From positions 62,001-126,000 of the forward strand of contig CAVOGV010000012.1 of the NCBI GenBank assembly GCA_963695445.1: a stretch of DNA of 64,000 bases, written 5' to 3'. The notes under the pieces were generated by a model that did not search any database, was not told the origin of the DNA, and worked only from the letters and a program-made list of their open reading frames with translations. Every line of letters starts with the position of its first letter. Positions within the stretch are counted from its first letter, which is position 1. Positions 36,907 through 46,643 of the stretch are shown here, piece by piece. This stretch comes from Thiohalocapsa sp963695445. GTDB taxonomy: Bacteria; Pseudomonadota; Gammaproteobacteria; Chromatiales; Chromatiaceae. A program made the position numbers and the translations under genes.

Positions 36907-38142
36907 ACTTGAACACGTATCGCAAACTATTTCTTTCGCTGCTTCTGCTGGCGTCGAGCGCCGCTCATTCAGGGCAACCCAGCGAGGATGCGCAGCAGGA
37001 AAAGGCCACGGAAACCTTCTGGGATCGGCTACAACTGCACGGCTTCGGCAGTCAGGCAGCCGTGCGCACCAGTGACAATCGCTGGTTTGGCGACAGCCCC
37101 AACACATCGTTCAGCTTCACCGAAATCGGCGTCAACGCGTCCCTACGGGCAGACCCGAAAGCTACTGTTTTCGGCGCAACTCCTGTATCGACGTGCCGGC
37201 GACATGTACGAAAGCAATCTCGCGCTCGATTACGGACTCGTCGACATCACGCCGTTCGCGTCGCCCGAGGGACGCTTCGGCATGCGACTCGGGCGCATCA
37301 AGAATCCACTCGGCCTCTACAACGAGACCCGAGATGTCCCTTTCACCCACCCAGGCATCTTTTTGCCCCAGGTGGTGTATTTTGACCGGATACGAAACCT
37401 GGTGTTGTCCACCGACGGGGCCATGCTCTACGGCGAGCGCTACAGCAGGTTCGGAAATTTTTCAGCCACCATTGCCAATGGCTGGTCGGTGCTGGATGAG
37501 AACGTCGAATGGGCCTACCTAAACGGTGATTTTCCCGGCGATATCAAAAACAACGGGACCATCTGGCTCGCCAGCCTTTGGTACACGGACTCCAGCGAGC
37601 GGCTCAAGCTCGGGCTCAGTGGTGCGACGCAGTCGATTCGGTTCGATCCCCAGACCACTGGCTTGCCGACCCTCGACCGCGGGAACACCGACATCGACTT
37701 CTGGATCGCATCCGCCCAGTACAACACCGAAAAATGGACCCTGACGGCGGAGTATGCGCGCGAACCCCTGCAATGGCGTAATTACGGACCGTTCGCGCCA
37801 GATCGGGACGCGACTGGCGAGGGTTGGTATCTGCAGGGCACCTATCGCCTGCGCCCTAGCGTTGATCTCATGTTGCGTTACGAAGAAGGTTACGCCGACA
37901 CCGCCGACAGGGATGGTAGCAAGCTCGAGGCAGCAACCGGCGGTCTGCTGCCGTCCGACTTCGCGTTCTCCAAGATCATCAGCACCGGAATTCGCTGGGA
38001 TATCAACCGTCACTGGATGGTACGCGCCGAATACGCTTATAACGACGGCACCTTTATCCTGTCCGCCCGGGAGAATCCCGATTTTCAGCGTCGGGAGCGC
38101 TATTGGAATCTGTTCTCGATCCAGGCCGCGTTTCGGTTCTGA
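36903..38142 (+). CDS. Outer-membrane porin-like beta-barrel protein (frameshifted)
   Basis: A signal peptide (LFLSLLLLASSAAHS) is followed by alternating beta-strand sequence ending in AAFRF with the C-terminal Phe typical of outer-membrane barrels. Strand-like blocks include LGRIKNPLGLYNETRD, WLASLWYTD, WTLTAEYAREP, VDLMLRYEEGY and WMVRAEYAYNDG. The frame changes once near 37155, where an extra A in GAAAG separates RADPK from LLFSAQLLYRRAGD. The corrected length is 412 residues. The start is TTG at 36903 or 36909, overlapping the stop of the PstS-like gene. The substrate is unknown. The gene context would fit an anion- or phosphate-related channel, which is inference. Confidence 0.75.
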
Positions 38143-38154
38143 TTCACCCTTTTC

Positions 38155-40698
38155 GTGATCAACCTTCCGGACAATCATTCTGGGCGCTACCTCAGCCTGC
38201 GCTGGAAGGCCCTGATCGGCCTTAGCGTGGTTCTGATTGCCGTCAACGCCTCCCTCGCGTTCTTCTCATACACGCAGCTTGTCGACCAGTTCGAGCGACA
38301 ACAGACCTCGGTGCGTGATCGCCAGGCGAAGCAATTGAAGGCCCTGCTCGATGATCGCTATCAACAGATGTCGCGACTGGCGAACGTGGTACCGCTGTTG
38401 GTTCAAACACGCGCGCAAGAAACCTTGGCGGAACACTTGCGGCGGGCTTTGAACACCAATGGTGTCATGCTGGACCTGGAATGGGATATACGGTCCGTAC
38501 ACTGGATCAAACCGGACGGTGGTGTCGAGTTGCTATGGCCGTTGGACGCCGCTGCGTTGCCCAAGGCGCTTGCGGGGCGAATCAAGCGCTCACCGGACGA
38601 GACCGCGCGCTTGCTTTCTTGCGCCCAGGAATGTCGTCAGTTCCTCGCTGCCCCGTTGCTCTGGCGCGGCGAGTCTTCCGGAGCACTGGTGCTTGGGCGG
38701 TCGCTCGCGGACGCGCTGCTCGCTTTCAATACGCTGACCGGCGCCGAAGCCGCCATCATTCCGGGCATCACGACATCCAATTCGACACAACACTCAACCC
38801 CGAGCTCAGCTTCCCGATCGATTGATCAGGAGACCCCATTCAAGGCCATCACACATCCAGCGGTCACGCGATCGCTGTTCGTTCGCGCGCTCGCCGCTGA
38901 CGCTGGCGCGACGTCAGCATTGACCAATGGAACTTCCACCGGGGAAGGCAACGCGAACGGCAGCGGGAACCAGTCGGGCACCGACGCCGTGCTGGTTGGC
39001 GAAGGCGACGACTGGTATGAGGTCTTTCGTCTGCGCGCATTGGCGCCGGGCATCGATGCATTGGTCTTGAACAACGTCACCCGTCAGCGCCAGGCCATCA
39101 ACGCTGCGACCCGCAACAGCATCCTAATCGGGACGATCGGCTTGATCCTATCGGAGATTCTGGTGTTGTTGATCATGCGCACCTCGTTGTCGCGCTTGCG
39201 GCGACTCGCGGACCTGTTGCCGCTGCTTGCGGACCACCGCTTCTCCGAGCTGCGTGAGCGCCTGCCTCGGAGGAGCCGCAGATGGCCGGTGCGCGACGAG
39301 ATGGATCTGATGGTAGACACGGTGCACACCCTCTCGGGCCGCATGGAGAGCATGGAACAGGATCGAGAGCAAGCCCGCAAAGAACTCGTCTGGCTGGCCG
39401 ACCACGACCCCCTGACGATGCTCTTGAACCGTCGACGCTTCAATCGAGAATTGGTGCGCCTGGTCGAGGCTGCCGTCGAGAACGGCGGTTGCGGCGCGCT
39501 CCTGTTCGTAGACCTGGATCAGTTCAAGGACGTCAACGACATCAGCGGCCATAAGATGGGGGACGGATTACTCCAGAGCGTCGCCAAGCAGTTAGCGCAA
39601 AGCACGGCAGACAGGGGCATCCTCGGCCGCTTGGGCGGCGATGAATTCGCGATCATCTTGCCAAGCGCGAGCACCGATCACGCCACCGCCATGGCCGAAG
39701 ACATTCAACAGCGGGTGCAGGAAGTGGTCGTCCATTCCCACGCCTGGCGACACCAGGTCTCGGCCAGCATCGGCATCGTGCTCTTTCCGACGCACGGAAT
39801 CGACACGCAGCAATTGATGGCGGATGCGGACCTGGCAATGTACCAGGCGAAGGAAAGAGGGCGCGGTCGCTGGCATATCTTCTCCCCCGAAGACACTGGT
39901 CGCGAGCGTGCAAACGCACGCGTGCTCTGGGCCGGGCGCATCAACTCCGCCCTAAGGGACGACCGATTCGAGCTGCATCTGCAGCCGATCCTAAACATCG
40001 CCACCGGGGAAGTGGGACGTGCGGAGGCGTTGCTGCGAATGCGCGATCCCAACGGACAACTGATATTCCCAGACAACTTCATCCCCATTGCCGAAGAAAC
40101 CGGCCAAATAGAGGCCATTGATCATTGGGTCTTAGCCCACGCCATCGAGCTGATGCAGCATCATCCGGAGCTTTCCCTCTCCGTCAACCTGTCGGCCAAT
40201 GCGCTGCAGGATCCGTCGCTGCGGCCAGACATCGAACGGCTGCTGACCGTACACGATGTGCAGCCGTCGCAACTGACCCTGGAGATCACCGAGACGGTTG
40301 CCATCAGTAGCCTGCGCAGCGCTACCCGGCTGATGCACGACATCCGCGCCATCGGCTGCCGATTCGCGCTCGACGATTTCGGCAGCGGCTTCGCCAGCTA
40401 TGCCTACCTGCGCGAACTTCCGGTGGACGATGTCAAGATCGACGGCGCATTCATTCGCAACATTGCCTACAGCAAGGAGGACCAGATCTTCGTGCGCGCC
40501 GTCACCGCCATGGCCCATGGCATGGGCAAGAAGGTCGTTGCCGAGTTTGTCGAGAATGCAGAGATCATCCGCGTACTTGCCGATATCGGTGTCGACTTCG
40601 CCCAGGGCTACCATATCGGGCGACCCGCGCCGCCACTGAACGACCCGCTGCGGCCAAAACGCCCGGAGCGGAACCCCGAGTCTTTCTCCGGCGATTGA
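38155..40698 (+). CDS. Membrane GGDEF-EAL cyclic-di-GMP signalling protein
   Basis: An 847-residue two-pass membrane protein. Residues ~17-39 are the first helix (LIGLSVVLIAVNASLAFFS), ~40-320 a periplasmic sensor region, ~322-345 a second helix (IGTIGLILSEILVLLIM), and ~345-410 a HAMP/coiled-coil linker. The GGDEF domain follows, with the intact motif GRLGGDEFAI near residue 490 and no evident RxxD inhibitory site. The EAL domain runs from about residue 610, with EALLRM, ETVAIS, LDDFGSGFASYAYLR and VKIDGAFI. Both activities look possible. It starts at GTG 38155, 12 bases after the porin stop, so it is part of the same transcription unit and may report on periplasmic ligand status. Confidence 0.92.
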   Translation: MINLPDNHSGRYLSLRWKALIGLSVVLIAVNASLAFFSYTQLVDQFERQQTSVRDRQAKQLKALLDDRYQQMSRLANVVPLLVQTRAQETLAEHLRRALNTNGVMLDLEWDIRSVHWIKPDGGVELLWPLDAAALPKALAGRIKRSPDETARLLSCAQECRQFLAAPLLWRGESSGALVLGRSLADALLAFNTLTGAEAAIIPGITTSNSTQHSTPSSASRSIDQETPFKAITHPAVTRSLFVRALAADAGATSALTNGTSTGEGNANGSGNQSGTDAVLVGEGDDWYEVFRLRALAPGIDALVLNNVTRQRQAINAATRNSILIGTIGLILSEILVLLIMRTSLSRLRRLADLLPLLADHRFSELRERLPRRSRRWPVRDEMDLMVDTVHTLSGRMESMEQDREQARKELVWLADHDPLTMLLNRRRFNRELVRLVEAAVENGGCGALLFVDLDQFKDVNDISGHKMGDGLLQSVAKQLAQSTADRGILGRLGGDEFAIILPSASTDHATAMAEDIQQRVQEVVVHSHAWRHQVSASIGIVLFPTHGIDTQQLMADADLAMYQAKERGRGRWHIFSPEDTGRERANARVLWAGRINSALRDDRFELHLQPILNIATGEVGRAEALLRMRDPNGQLIFPDNFIPIAEETGQIEAIDHWVLAHAIELMQHHPELSLSVNLSANALQDPSLRPDIERLLTVHDVQPSQLTLEITETVAISSLRSATRLMHDIRAIGCRFALDDFGSGFASYAYLRELPVDDVKIDGAFIRNIAYSKEDQIFVRAVTAMAHGMGKKVVAEFVENAEIIRVLADIGVDFAQGYHIGRPAPPLNDPLRPKRPERNPESFSGD

Positions 40699-40799
40699 GC
40701 GAAGAGCCACGGTAACGCCAGGAGGACGATCGGGAAGCTTGCCGTCAATCCCGTGCACGCGCCGCGACTCCCCCCGGCCAGCCCCGATCTCGATCAGGT

Positions 40800-43166
40800 T
40801 CAAACAGCAGCGAGCAACGCCGCGGCCGTGACTGCCTGTCCGAGCGCCAGACCGCCGTCATTGGTCGGCACCCGCCCATGCGCCAGAACGCTGAGACCGC
40901 GGGTGCGCAGCCGGTTGCAGACGCGTTCGAACAGGGTGCGGTTCTGGAACACCCCGCCGGACAGCGCGACCGTCCCAATCCCGTAGTCCGCTGCAATACG
41001 CGCCCCGAGATCGCAGACCGCATCGGCGAGACCGGCATGAAAGCGGGCGCTGACCCGCGCAGTGGGTACTGCATCGACTAGGTCCGCGAACAACTGGTGC
41101 CACATCGGTGCCGGGTCCAGCACCCAGCAGCCGTTGTCGTCGCTGAGCCCGAAGCGGTAGCCCTCTTCGGTCTCAATGCCGCGGCAGGCCGCCTCAAGTT
41201 CGATCGCGGCCTGGCCTTCGTAGGCGATGCGGTCCGCGCAGATCCCAAGGGCCGCAGCGACGGCGTCGAACAAGCGGCCCACCGAGGATGTGAGTGGCGA
41301 ATTGACCTGGCCTTCAATCATCTTTGCCAGGATGTCAAGGGGGCGTTGCGCCAATGCGCCGGTGACGGCGAGCGCCGGATAGTCGCGCGCGAAAGTGTCC
41401 CAGCCCATGCTGGTGACGATCTGCGCAAACAGGTTGCGCCAGGGCTCCAGAATTGCTCTGGTACCGCCCGGCAGCGCGACAGGCCGCAAATGGCCGACCC
41501 GCACCAGGCCTCGATAGTCGCCGACTAGCCATTCCCCACCCCAGATGCTGCAGTCATCGCCGTAACCGGACCCATCGAGGGCGATCCCGACCACGGGCCC
41601 GGCGTCGAGCGACCAACCATTGTCCGCTAGCACGGCAGCGACATGGGCGCGGTGATGTTGCACCTCGATCAGTTGCAGGCCCTCGGCGGCGGCGATATCA
41701 CGGCCGACCTTGGACGCGCGATAGCCCGGATGTAGATCGACGGCGACGGCTTCGGGTCGATGCCCGAAGAGACTCCGATACAGCGCGATGGTCTGCTCGT
41801 AGGCCAGATAGGTCCTGACTTCCGACAGGTCGCCCAGGTGCTGCGACAGTACCGCATGTCCGTCTTGCATCAGACAAACAGTGGTCTTTAGCTCCGCCCC
41901 CAGAGCCAGCACCGGGGGCGCCGAGCGGAAGCCGCCCGGCAGCGTTAGCGGCGCCGGCGCATAGCCGCGTGCGCGGCGTAACGGTCGTGGCGCCTGGTCC
42001 ATGATCCGCAGCACCGAGTCGTCGACGCGATTGACGATGTCCCGATCGTGTAGCAACAGTGCATCGGCAATGGAGCGCAAGCGCTCCAGCGCATCGTCGT
42101 TGTCGATGCATTGCGGTTCGTCGCTGCTGTTGCCGCTTGTCATCACCAGAGGGCGGTCCCAGTCCTGCAGCAGCAATCGGTGCAACGGGCTATACGGCAA
42201 CATGAAACCGAGCGCCGTGTGGCCGGGCGCAACGCCGGCAGCCAGGTCGTCGCCGCTCTCAAGATCCAACAACACCACGGGGGCCGCGGCCGAGTGCAAT
42301 AGGCTCGCCTCCTGCTCGCTCAGACGGCAATATCGGTGGATGACGTCGAGATCACGCGCCATCAGTGCGAACGGCTTGAGCCAACGGCGTTTGCGCCGAC
42401 GCAGCAGCGCGACCGCCGCGTCATTGGTGGCGTCGCAGGCGAGATGAAAGCCGCCGATGCCTTTGATCGCAACGATGCGCCCATCGGCGATTAGCCGACT
42501 TGCGGCGTCGATGACGTCGATGGCGCCAAGCCCCGCCGGGTCAAGTTCGTTGCCGTCCGTGTCGGCCAGCCAGACCCGTGGTCCGCAGACCGGACAGGCA
42601 TTGGGTTGGGCATGAAACCGCCGGTCCGCCGGATCGGCGTACTCGCGCGCGCACTCGGCGCACATCGGGAAGGCGATCATGCTCGTGTTGGCGCGGTCGT
42701 ACGGGATACCGCGGACGATGCTGAGCCGAGGTCCGCAATGGGTGCAGTTGGTAAAGGCGTAGCGATACCGGCGATTCGCCGGATCGGCAATCTCGTCGGC
42801 ACATGCCTCACAGGTCGCGGCATCCGGAACCACACCCGTATGCACCGCGGTCACCGCACTCTGCACGATGACGAAATCGGCCCTCTCCGGCGAGGCGGGC
42901 AAGGCTGATCGCTCAATGGCGTCGATCCGGGCCAGTGGTGGGCGGTCGGCTTCCAGCCGCCGACAGAGTCCATCGATCCGTTCGGGCTCGCCCCAAACCC
43001 GAATCAGTACGCCCTCGCCGTCATTGCACACCGAACCCACCAGACCCAGCTCGCGAGCGATACGCCAGACCGTGGGCCGAAACCCAACGCCCTGCACGAG
43101 GCCCCGCACGCGCACCTGAACGCCGAGACTGTAAGCGGATTTTGCGGATTCGCCTGCGCTGCTCAT
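40800..43166 (-). CDS. hypF: Carbamoyltransferase HypF, hydrogenase maturation
   Basis: HypF activates carbamoyl phosphate and transfers the carbamoyl group to HypE to make the cyanide ligands of [NiFe]-hydrogenase. The 788-residue protein is complete. It has an N-terminal acylphosphatase domain (VRGLVQGVGFRPTVWRIA), two zinc-finger pairs (CEACADEI...CTHCG and CAECARE...CPVCG), a YrdC-like domain (KGIGGFHLACDATN), and a C-terminal Kae1-like domain (VQHHRAHVAAVLADNGW, VALSGGVFQNRTLFERV). No hydrogenase structural or other hyp genes are in the window, so it is displaced from its partners. It is on the minus strand and convergent with the GGDEF/EAL gene. Confidence 0.95.
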   Translation of the reverse strand: MSSAGESAKSAYSLGVQVRVRGLVQGVGFRPTVWRIARELGLVGSVCNDGEGVLIRVWGEPERIDGLCRRLEADRPPLARIDAIERSALPASPERADFVIVQSAVTAVHTGVVPDAATCEACADEIADPANRRYRYAFTNCTHCGPRLSIVRGIPYDRANTSMIAFPMCAECAREYADPADRRFHAQPNACPVCGPRVWLADTDGNELDPAGLGAIDVIDAASRLIADGRIVAIKGIGGFHLACDATNDAAVALLRRRKRRWLKPFALMARDLDVIHRYCRLSEQEASLLHSAAAPVVLLDLESGDDLAAGVAPGHTALGFMLPYSPLHRLLLQDWDRPLVMTSGNSSDEPQCIDNDDALERLRSIADALLLHDRDIVNRVDDSVLRIMDQAPRPLRRARGYAPAPLTLPGGFRSAPPVLALGAELKTTVCLMQDGHAVLSQHLGDLSEVRTYLAYEQTIALYRSLFGHRPEAVAVDLHPGYRASKVGRDIAAAEGLQLIEVQHHRAHVAAVLADNGWSLDAGPVVGIALDGSGYGDDCSIWGGEWLVGDYRGLVRVGHLRPVALPGGTRAILEPWRNLFAQIVTSMGWDTFARDYPALAVTGALAQRPLDILAKMIEGQVNSPLTSSVGRLFDAVAAALGICADRIAYEGQAAIELEAACRGIETEEGYRFGLSDDNGCWVLDPAPMWHQLFADLVDAVPTARVSARFHAGLADAVCDLGARIAADYGIGTVALSGGVFQNRTLFERVCNRLRTRGLSVLAHGRVPTNDGGLALGQAVTAAALLAAV

Positions 43167-43275
43167 GCCGGTTGGACAACGGTGCTGGGCCGAAGATCGT
43201 CTTGCTGGTTTCGCTTGGCGACGAATCCTGCTCCACGACCAGCGCGAGCGAACGATCGAACGAAATCGCGAGCAA

Positions 43276-43311
43276 AGAAAAACGCGGTAACGACAGAATC
43301 GTTACCGCGTT
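43276..43311 (-). terminator. Intrinsic terminator after tRNA-Pro
   Basis: A perfect inverted repeat, AACGCGGTAACGA paired with TCGTTACCGCGTT, with a five-base loop, is followed in the minus direction by TTTTTC. It ends the merR/tRNA-Pro transcript. Confidence 0.8.
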
Positions 43312-43316
43312 CGATT

Positions 43317-43393
43317 TGGTCCGGGCGGCAGGATTCGAACCTGCGACCCCCACAACCCCATTGTGGTGCGCTACCAGACTGCGCTACGCCCGG
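43317..43393 (-). tRNA. tRNA-Pro (GGG)
   Basis: A 77-nt tRNA with encoded CCA. The acceptor stem is CCGGGCG/CGCCCGG, the D arm GCGCAGTCTGGTAGCGC, and the anticodon stem CCACA/TGTGG with loop ATGGGGT giving anticodon GGG. The T arm is GCAGGTTCGAATCCTGC. It lies 35 bases downstream of merR, a common location. Confidence 0.95.
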
Positions 43394-43428
43394 AAAGCCG
43401 TGCAGAATACGCGCCGACTGCCAGCGTG

Positions 43429-43797
43429 TCAATGCGTACGACGTTTCAACTCATGCAGCACTTCTTCAAGTTCCGCACGCAATTGTTTGATAATCTGGTG
43501 GCTTTGTGAGCTATCGTGCTTCGCGCTCTCTCCGGAGAGCTGTTGACGGGCGCCCCCGATGGTAAAACCTTGTTCATACAACAGGCTTCGGATCTGGCGC
43601 ACCATCAGCACGTCGTGGCGCTGATAGTAGCGGCGATTGCCGCGCCGCTTGACGGGGTTCAGTTGCGGAAACTCCTGTTCCCAGTACCGCAGCACGTGCG
43701 GCTTCACGTCGCAGAGTTCGCTGACCTCACCGATCGTGAAGTAGCGCTTGCCGGGGATCGGCGGTAGTTCGTCGACGCTATTGGTCGTTTCCGACAT
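43429..43797 (-). CDS. MerR-family transcriptional regulator (ihfA-linked)
   Basis: A 122-residue protein with an N-terminal winged-helix MerR domain (KRYFTIGEVSELCDVKPHVLRYWEQEFPQL, then RRGNRRYYQRHDVLMVRQIRSLLYEQGFTI) and a short C-terminal coiled coil (IIKQLRAELEEVLHELKR). It has no metal-binding cysteine pattern. This regulator is regularly found just downstream of ihfA in gammaproteobacteria. Its targets are unknown. It overlaps the ihfA 3' end by 20 bases, so translation may be coupled. Confidence 0.92.
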   Translation of the reverse strand: MSETTNSVDELPPIPGKRYFTIGEVSELCDVKPHVLRYWEQEFPQLNPVKRRGNRRYYQRHDVLMVRQIRSLLYEQGFTIGGARQQLSGESAKHDSSQSHQIIKQLRAELEEVLHELKRRTH

Positions 43798-44077
43798 AAC
43801 CTTCTACCCGCGACTTGAGTTTTTGGCCCGGTCTAAAAGTGACGACGCGCCGGGCGGTTATCGGGATTTCTTCACCGGTCTTCGGGTTCCGGCCAGGCCG
43901 CTGCTTTTTCTCGCGGAGATCGAAATTACCGAACCCGGACAACTTGACTTGCTCACCTCGCTCCAGCGCCGCGCGGATCTCCTCAAAGAAGGATTCGACC
44001 ACGTCCTTGGCCTCGCGCTTGTTCAAGCCCAGCTCCTCGTAGAGATATTCGGCCATGTCTGCCTTGGTCAATGCCAT
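43778..44077 (-). CDS. ihfA: Integration host factor subunit alpha
   Basis: A 99-residue DNA-bending protein that pairs with IhfB. It shows MALTKADMAEYLYEELGLNK at the N-terminus, VKLSGFGNFDLREKKQRPGRNPKTGE with the conserved beta-arm proline and the PGRNPKTGE signature, and a C-terminal FRPGQKLKSRVE. The ATG at 44077 gives the exact family length. The longer reading from 44167 is not conserved. It follows pheT, the standard pheS-pheT-ihfA order. Confidence 0.97.
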   Translation of the reverse strand: MALTKADMAEYLYEELGLNKREAKDVVESFFEEIRAALERGEQVKLSGFGNFDLREKKQRPGRNPKTGEEIPITARRVVTFRPGQKLKSRVEGYVGNDQ

Positions 44078-44193
44078 CTCATTTCTCTCTTCAATGTTGT
44101 CTGTCAGCTTGTTTAGCGGCCTGCGGGCTGAACTCGATGGCGCCGTGTCCATGGCGCGTGCCGACACCGATTTGGGTTCTGCGGCGGCCGCAC

Positions 44194-46584
44194 TCAGTCG
44201 CGAAGCGAGGCGTCGACGTCCGCGGCGAGGCGCGACAGCACCCGAGCGACGACCGATTCAACTTCTTGATCGGTAAGTGTCTGAGAACGGGCTTGCAAAA
44301 TCAATCCTAAAGCCAAGCTTTTTCGCCCGGAATCTATTTTTTCGCCCGCGTAGACATCGAACAGCAGCATGTCTCGCAGCAAATCGCCAGCAGCATGCTC
44401 GACGCAGCGGCGGACAGCGGCGAACGACACTGCGTCGTCGACAACGATGGCGATGTCGCGGCGAATCGACGGGAACTTCGACAACGGCGCGAAGGCCGGC
44501 TTCGCGCCGTCACCGAGCTCCGCCGTCAAGAGCTCGAACAGTTGCAGCTCCGCAGGCAAGTCGAGTTGCGCGGCCAACGACGGGTTCAGCGTCCCGATCC
44601 AGCCGAGTGCGCGCCCGCCGCGTTCGATCCGAGCGCTCTGTCCCGGATGCAGCGCCGAATGCTGCTCCGAGGGCGCTGGAGCGAGAAAGTCGCAATCGGC
44701 GGCGCAGCCACTCGCGGCCAACACTGCTTCCACATCGGACTTCAGGTCGAAAAAGTCGGCGTTGCGCGGGGGCTCGCCCCACTGCTCAGGTGTGATGGGC
44801 CCGACGCTGACCCCGGCCAGCATGGCCTCCTGCCGCAGGCCGTCTGCCTCGACGCGAAAGCGCAGACCGCTCTCAAACAGTCGCACACGCGCCTGCTGGC
44901 GCGCGAGATTCTGCCGCGCGGCCTGGAGCAGGCCTGGCCAGAGACTGGTACGCATGACCGAGAGTTCGGCAGACAGCGGATTGGCCAGCGCGAGCGGAGC
45001 CGAGTCAGGATCCATCAGGGCTTGCTGCTCGGGGCTGACAAAGCTGTAGGTCACAGCCTCGAAGAAGCCCCGGTTCACCAGCACCTGGCGAATGCGCTCC
45101 AGATCGAAGGCCATTTCCAGCGGCGCGCGGGTGGTCGCCGCCGAGCGGGCGTGGCTCACGGGGATGTTGTCGTAGCCATAGACGCGCCCAAGCTCGCCGA
45201 TCAGGTCGACCTCCAGCAGTACGTCGAAACGGCTGCTGGGCGGCGTCACATGCCAGCCGTCGTCGACGGCTTCGACGCCCATACCGAGCCGCGACAGGAT
45301 ATCGACGACGCTGTCGGCGTCGAGTTCGACGCCAAGTACCTGCGGGATACGCCGGCGCCGCAGCATCAAGCCCGCTCGCGTGGGCAGGTGTGCGTCGCTG
45401 ACCGCCTCCACCACCGGTCCCGGGCGGCCGCCAACGATATCGCAAAGCAGCGCCGTGGCACGCTCCATCGCAGCAGCCTGCAGGCAGGGGTCTACACCCC
45501 GCTCAAAGCGGTGGGAGGAATCGGTATGCAGTCCATAGCCACGCGCCTTACCGCTGATGGCGGTGGGGGCGAAGAAGGCACTCTCCAGCAGGATGTCGTT
45601 GGTACTGTCGCTGACGGCGGACTCCGCGCCGCCCATGATGCCGGCCAAGGCCAGCGCGCGCGACCGATCGGCGATCACCAACGTATCCTCGCGCAGAGCA
45701 ACGCTGTCCCCGTTCAGCAGCGCCAGCGGCTCATCCGGGTGCGCCATGCGCACCTCGATGCCGCCGTCGAGGCGGCCCAGATCGAAGGCGTGCATCGGCT
45801 GACCCAGTTCGAGCAGCACGTAATTGGTAACGTCGACCACGGCGCTGATCGGACGCAGACCGCTGCGGCGCAAACGCTCCTGCATCCACTGCGGCGTCTC
45901 GGCGGCCATATCGATGCCCTGCACAATACGGCAGAGATAACGAGGACAGGCCGCCGGTGCCTGCACCCGCACCGCGACGCGGTCGTCGATGACCGCGCCC
46001 ACGGGATTCAGCGCGGGCGTGCGCACCGGCACCCGGTTGAGCACACCAACCTCGCGCGCGACACCGGCGACGCTCAGGCAATCGCCGCGGTCCGGGGTCA
46101 GATCGAGCTCGATGCAATGATCGTCCAGCGCCATGAAGTGCCGCAGATCCTCACCCACCGGCGCACCCGCCGGCAGCGGCATGATCCCGTCGGAACTCTC
46201 CGCTAGGCCAAGCTCGGCGGCCGAACAGATCATGCCGAATGACTCGACCCCGCGCAGCTTGGCCTTCTTGATCTTGAAGTCGCCGGGAAGATTGGCCCCA
46301 ACGGTGGCGACCGGCACGCGCATGCCGGCGGACACGTTGGCAGCGCCGCAGATGATCTGGATGGGTTCGTCGGCGCCGACATCGACTCGGCACAGGCGCA
46401 ATTTGGCCGCGTCTGGGTGCTCATCGACCTGCTGCACGTGGCCGACGACGACACCGCTGAAGGCCGGCGCGGCTGGCTCGACGGCGTCGACCTCGAGGCC
46501 GGACATGCTCAATTGGTCGGCTAAGGCGTCGGTGCTGATGGGTGGGTCGACCCATTCCCGCAGCCAAGCTTCACTGAAGCGCAT
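44194..46584 (-). CDS. pheT: Phenylalanine-tRNA ligase beta subunit
   Basis: A 796-residue subunit of the alpha2-beta2 synthetase. The domain order is intact: an N-terminal tRNA-binding domain (GVVVGHVQQVDEHPDAAKLRLCRVDVG), B3/B4 editing domain (PRYLCRIVQGIDM onward), B5 domain, catalytic-like core (LIGELGRVYGYDNIP), and a C-terminal FDX-ACB domain (KFPSIRRDIAIVVDDAVSF). It follows pheS by 59 bases. Confidence 0.97.
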   Translation of the reverse strand: MRFSEAWLREWVDPPISTDALADQLSMSGLEVDAVEPAAPAFSGVVVGHVQQVDEHPDAAKLRLCRVDVGADEPIQIICGAANVSAGMRVPVATVGANLPGDFKIKKAKLRGVESFGMICSAAELGLAESSDGIMPLPAGAPVGEDLRHFMALDDHCIELDLTPDRGDCLSVAGVAREVGVLNRVPVRTPALNPVGAVIDDRVAVRVQAPAACPRYLCRIVQGIDMAAETPQWMQERLRRSGLRPISAVVDVTNYVLLELGQPMHAFDLGRLDGGIEVRMAHPDEPLALLNGDSVALREDTLVIADRSRALALAGIMGGAESAVSDSTNDILLESAFFAPTAISGKARGYGLHTDSSHRFERGVDPCLQAAAMERATALLCDIVGGRPGPVVEAVSDAHLPTRAGLMLRRRRIPQVLGVELDADSVVDILSRLGMGVEAVDDGWHVTPPSSRFDVLLEVDLIGELGRVYGYDNIPVSHARSAATTRAPLEMAFDLERIRQVLVNRGFFEAVTYSFVSPEQQALMDPDSAPLALANPLSAELSVMRTSLWPGLLQAARQNLARQQARVRLFESGLRFRVEADGLRQEAMLAGVSVGPITPEQWGEPPRNADFFDLKSDVEAVLAASGCAADCDFLAPAPSEQHSALHPGQSARIERGGRALGWIGTLNPSLAAQLDLPAELQLFELLTAELGDGAKPAFAPLSKFPSIRRDIAIVVDDAVSFAAVRRCVEHAAGDLLRDMLLFDVYAGEKIDSGRKSLALGLILQARSQTLTDQEVESVVARVLSRLAADVDASLRD

Positions 46585-46643
46585 CGCGGACCTCCAAGCG
46601 GCCGTCTAGGACCGAGCGCGTCAAATGCTTAGTCATATTTTAC

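Noticed and set aside
40800..43166. A hydrogenase gene cluster around hypF
   Set aside because: Flanking genes are a GGDEF/EAL protein and tRNA-Pro/merR/ihfA. No other hyp or hydrogenase gene is present.
44395..46206. 603-codon plus-strand open frame inside pheT
   Set aside because: Antisense shadow of a complete pheT with all domains visible. No ribosome site or recognisable sequence.
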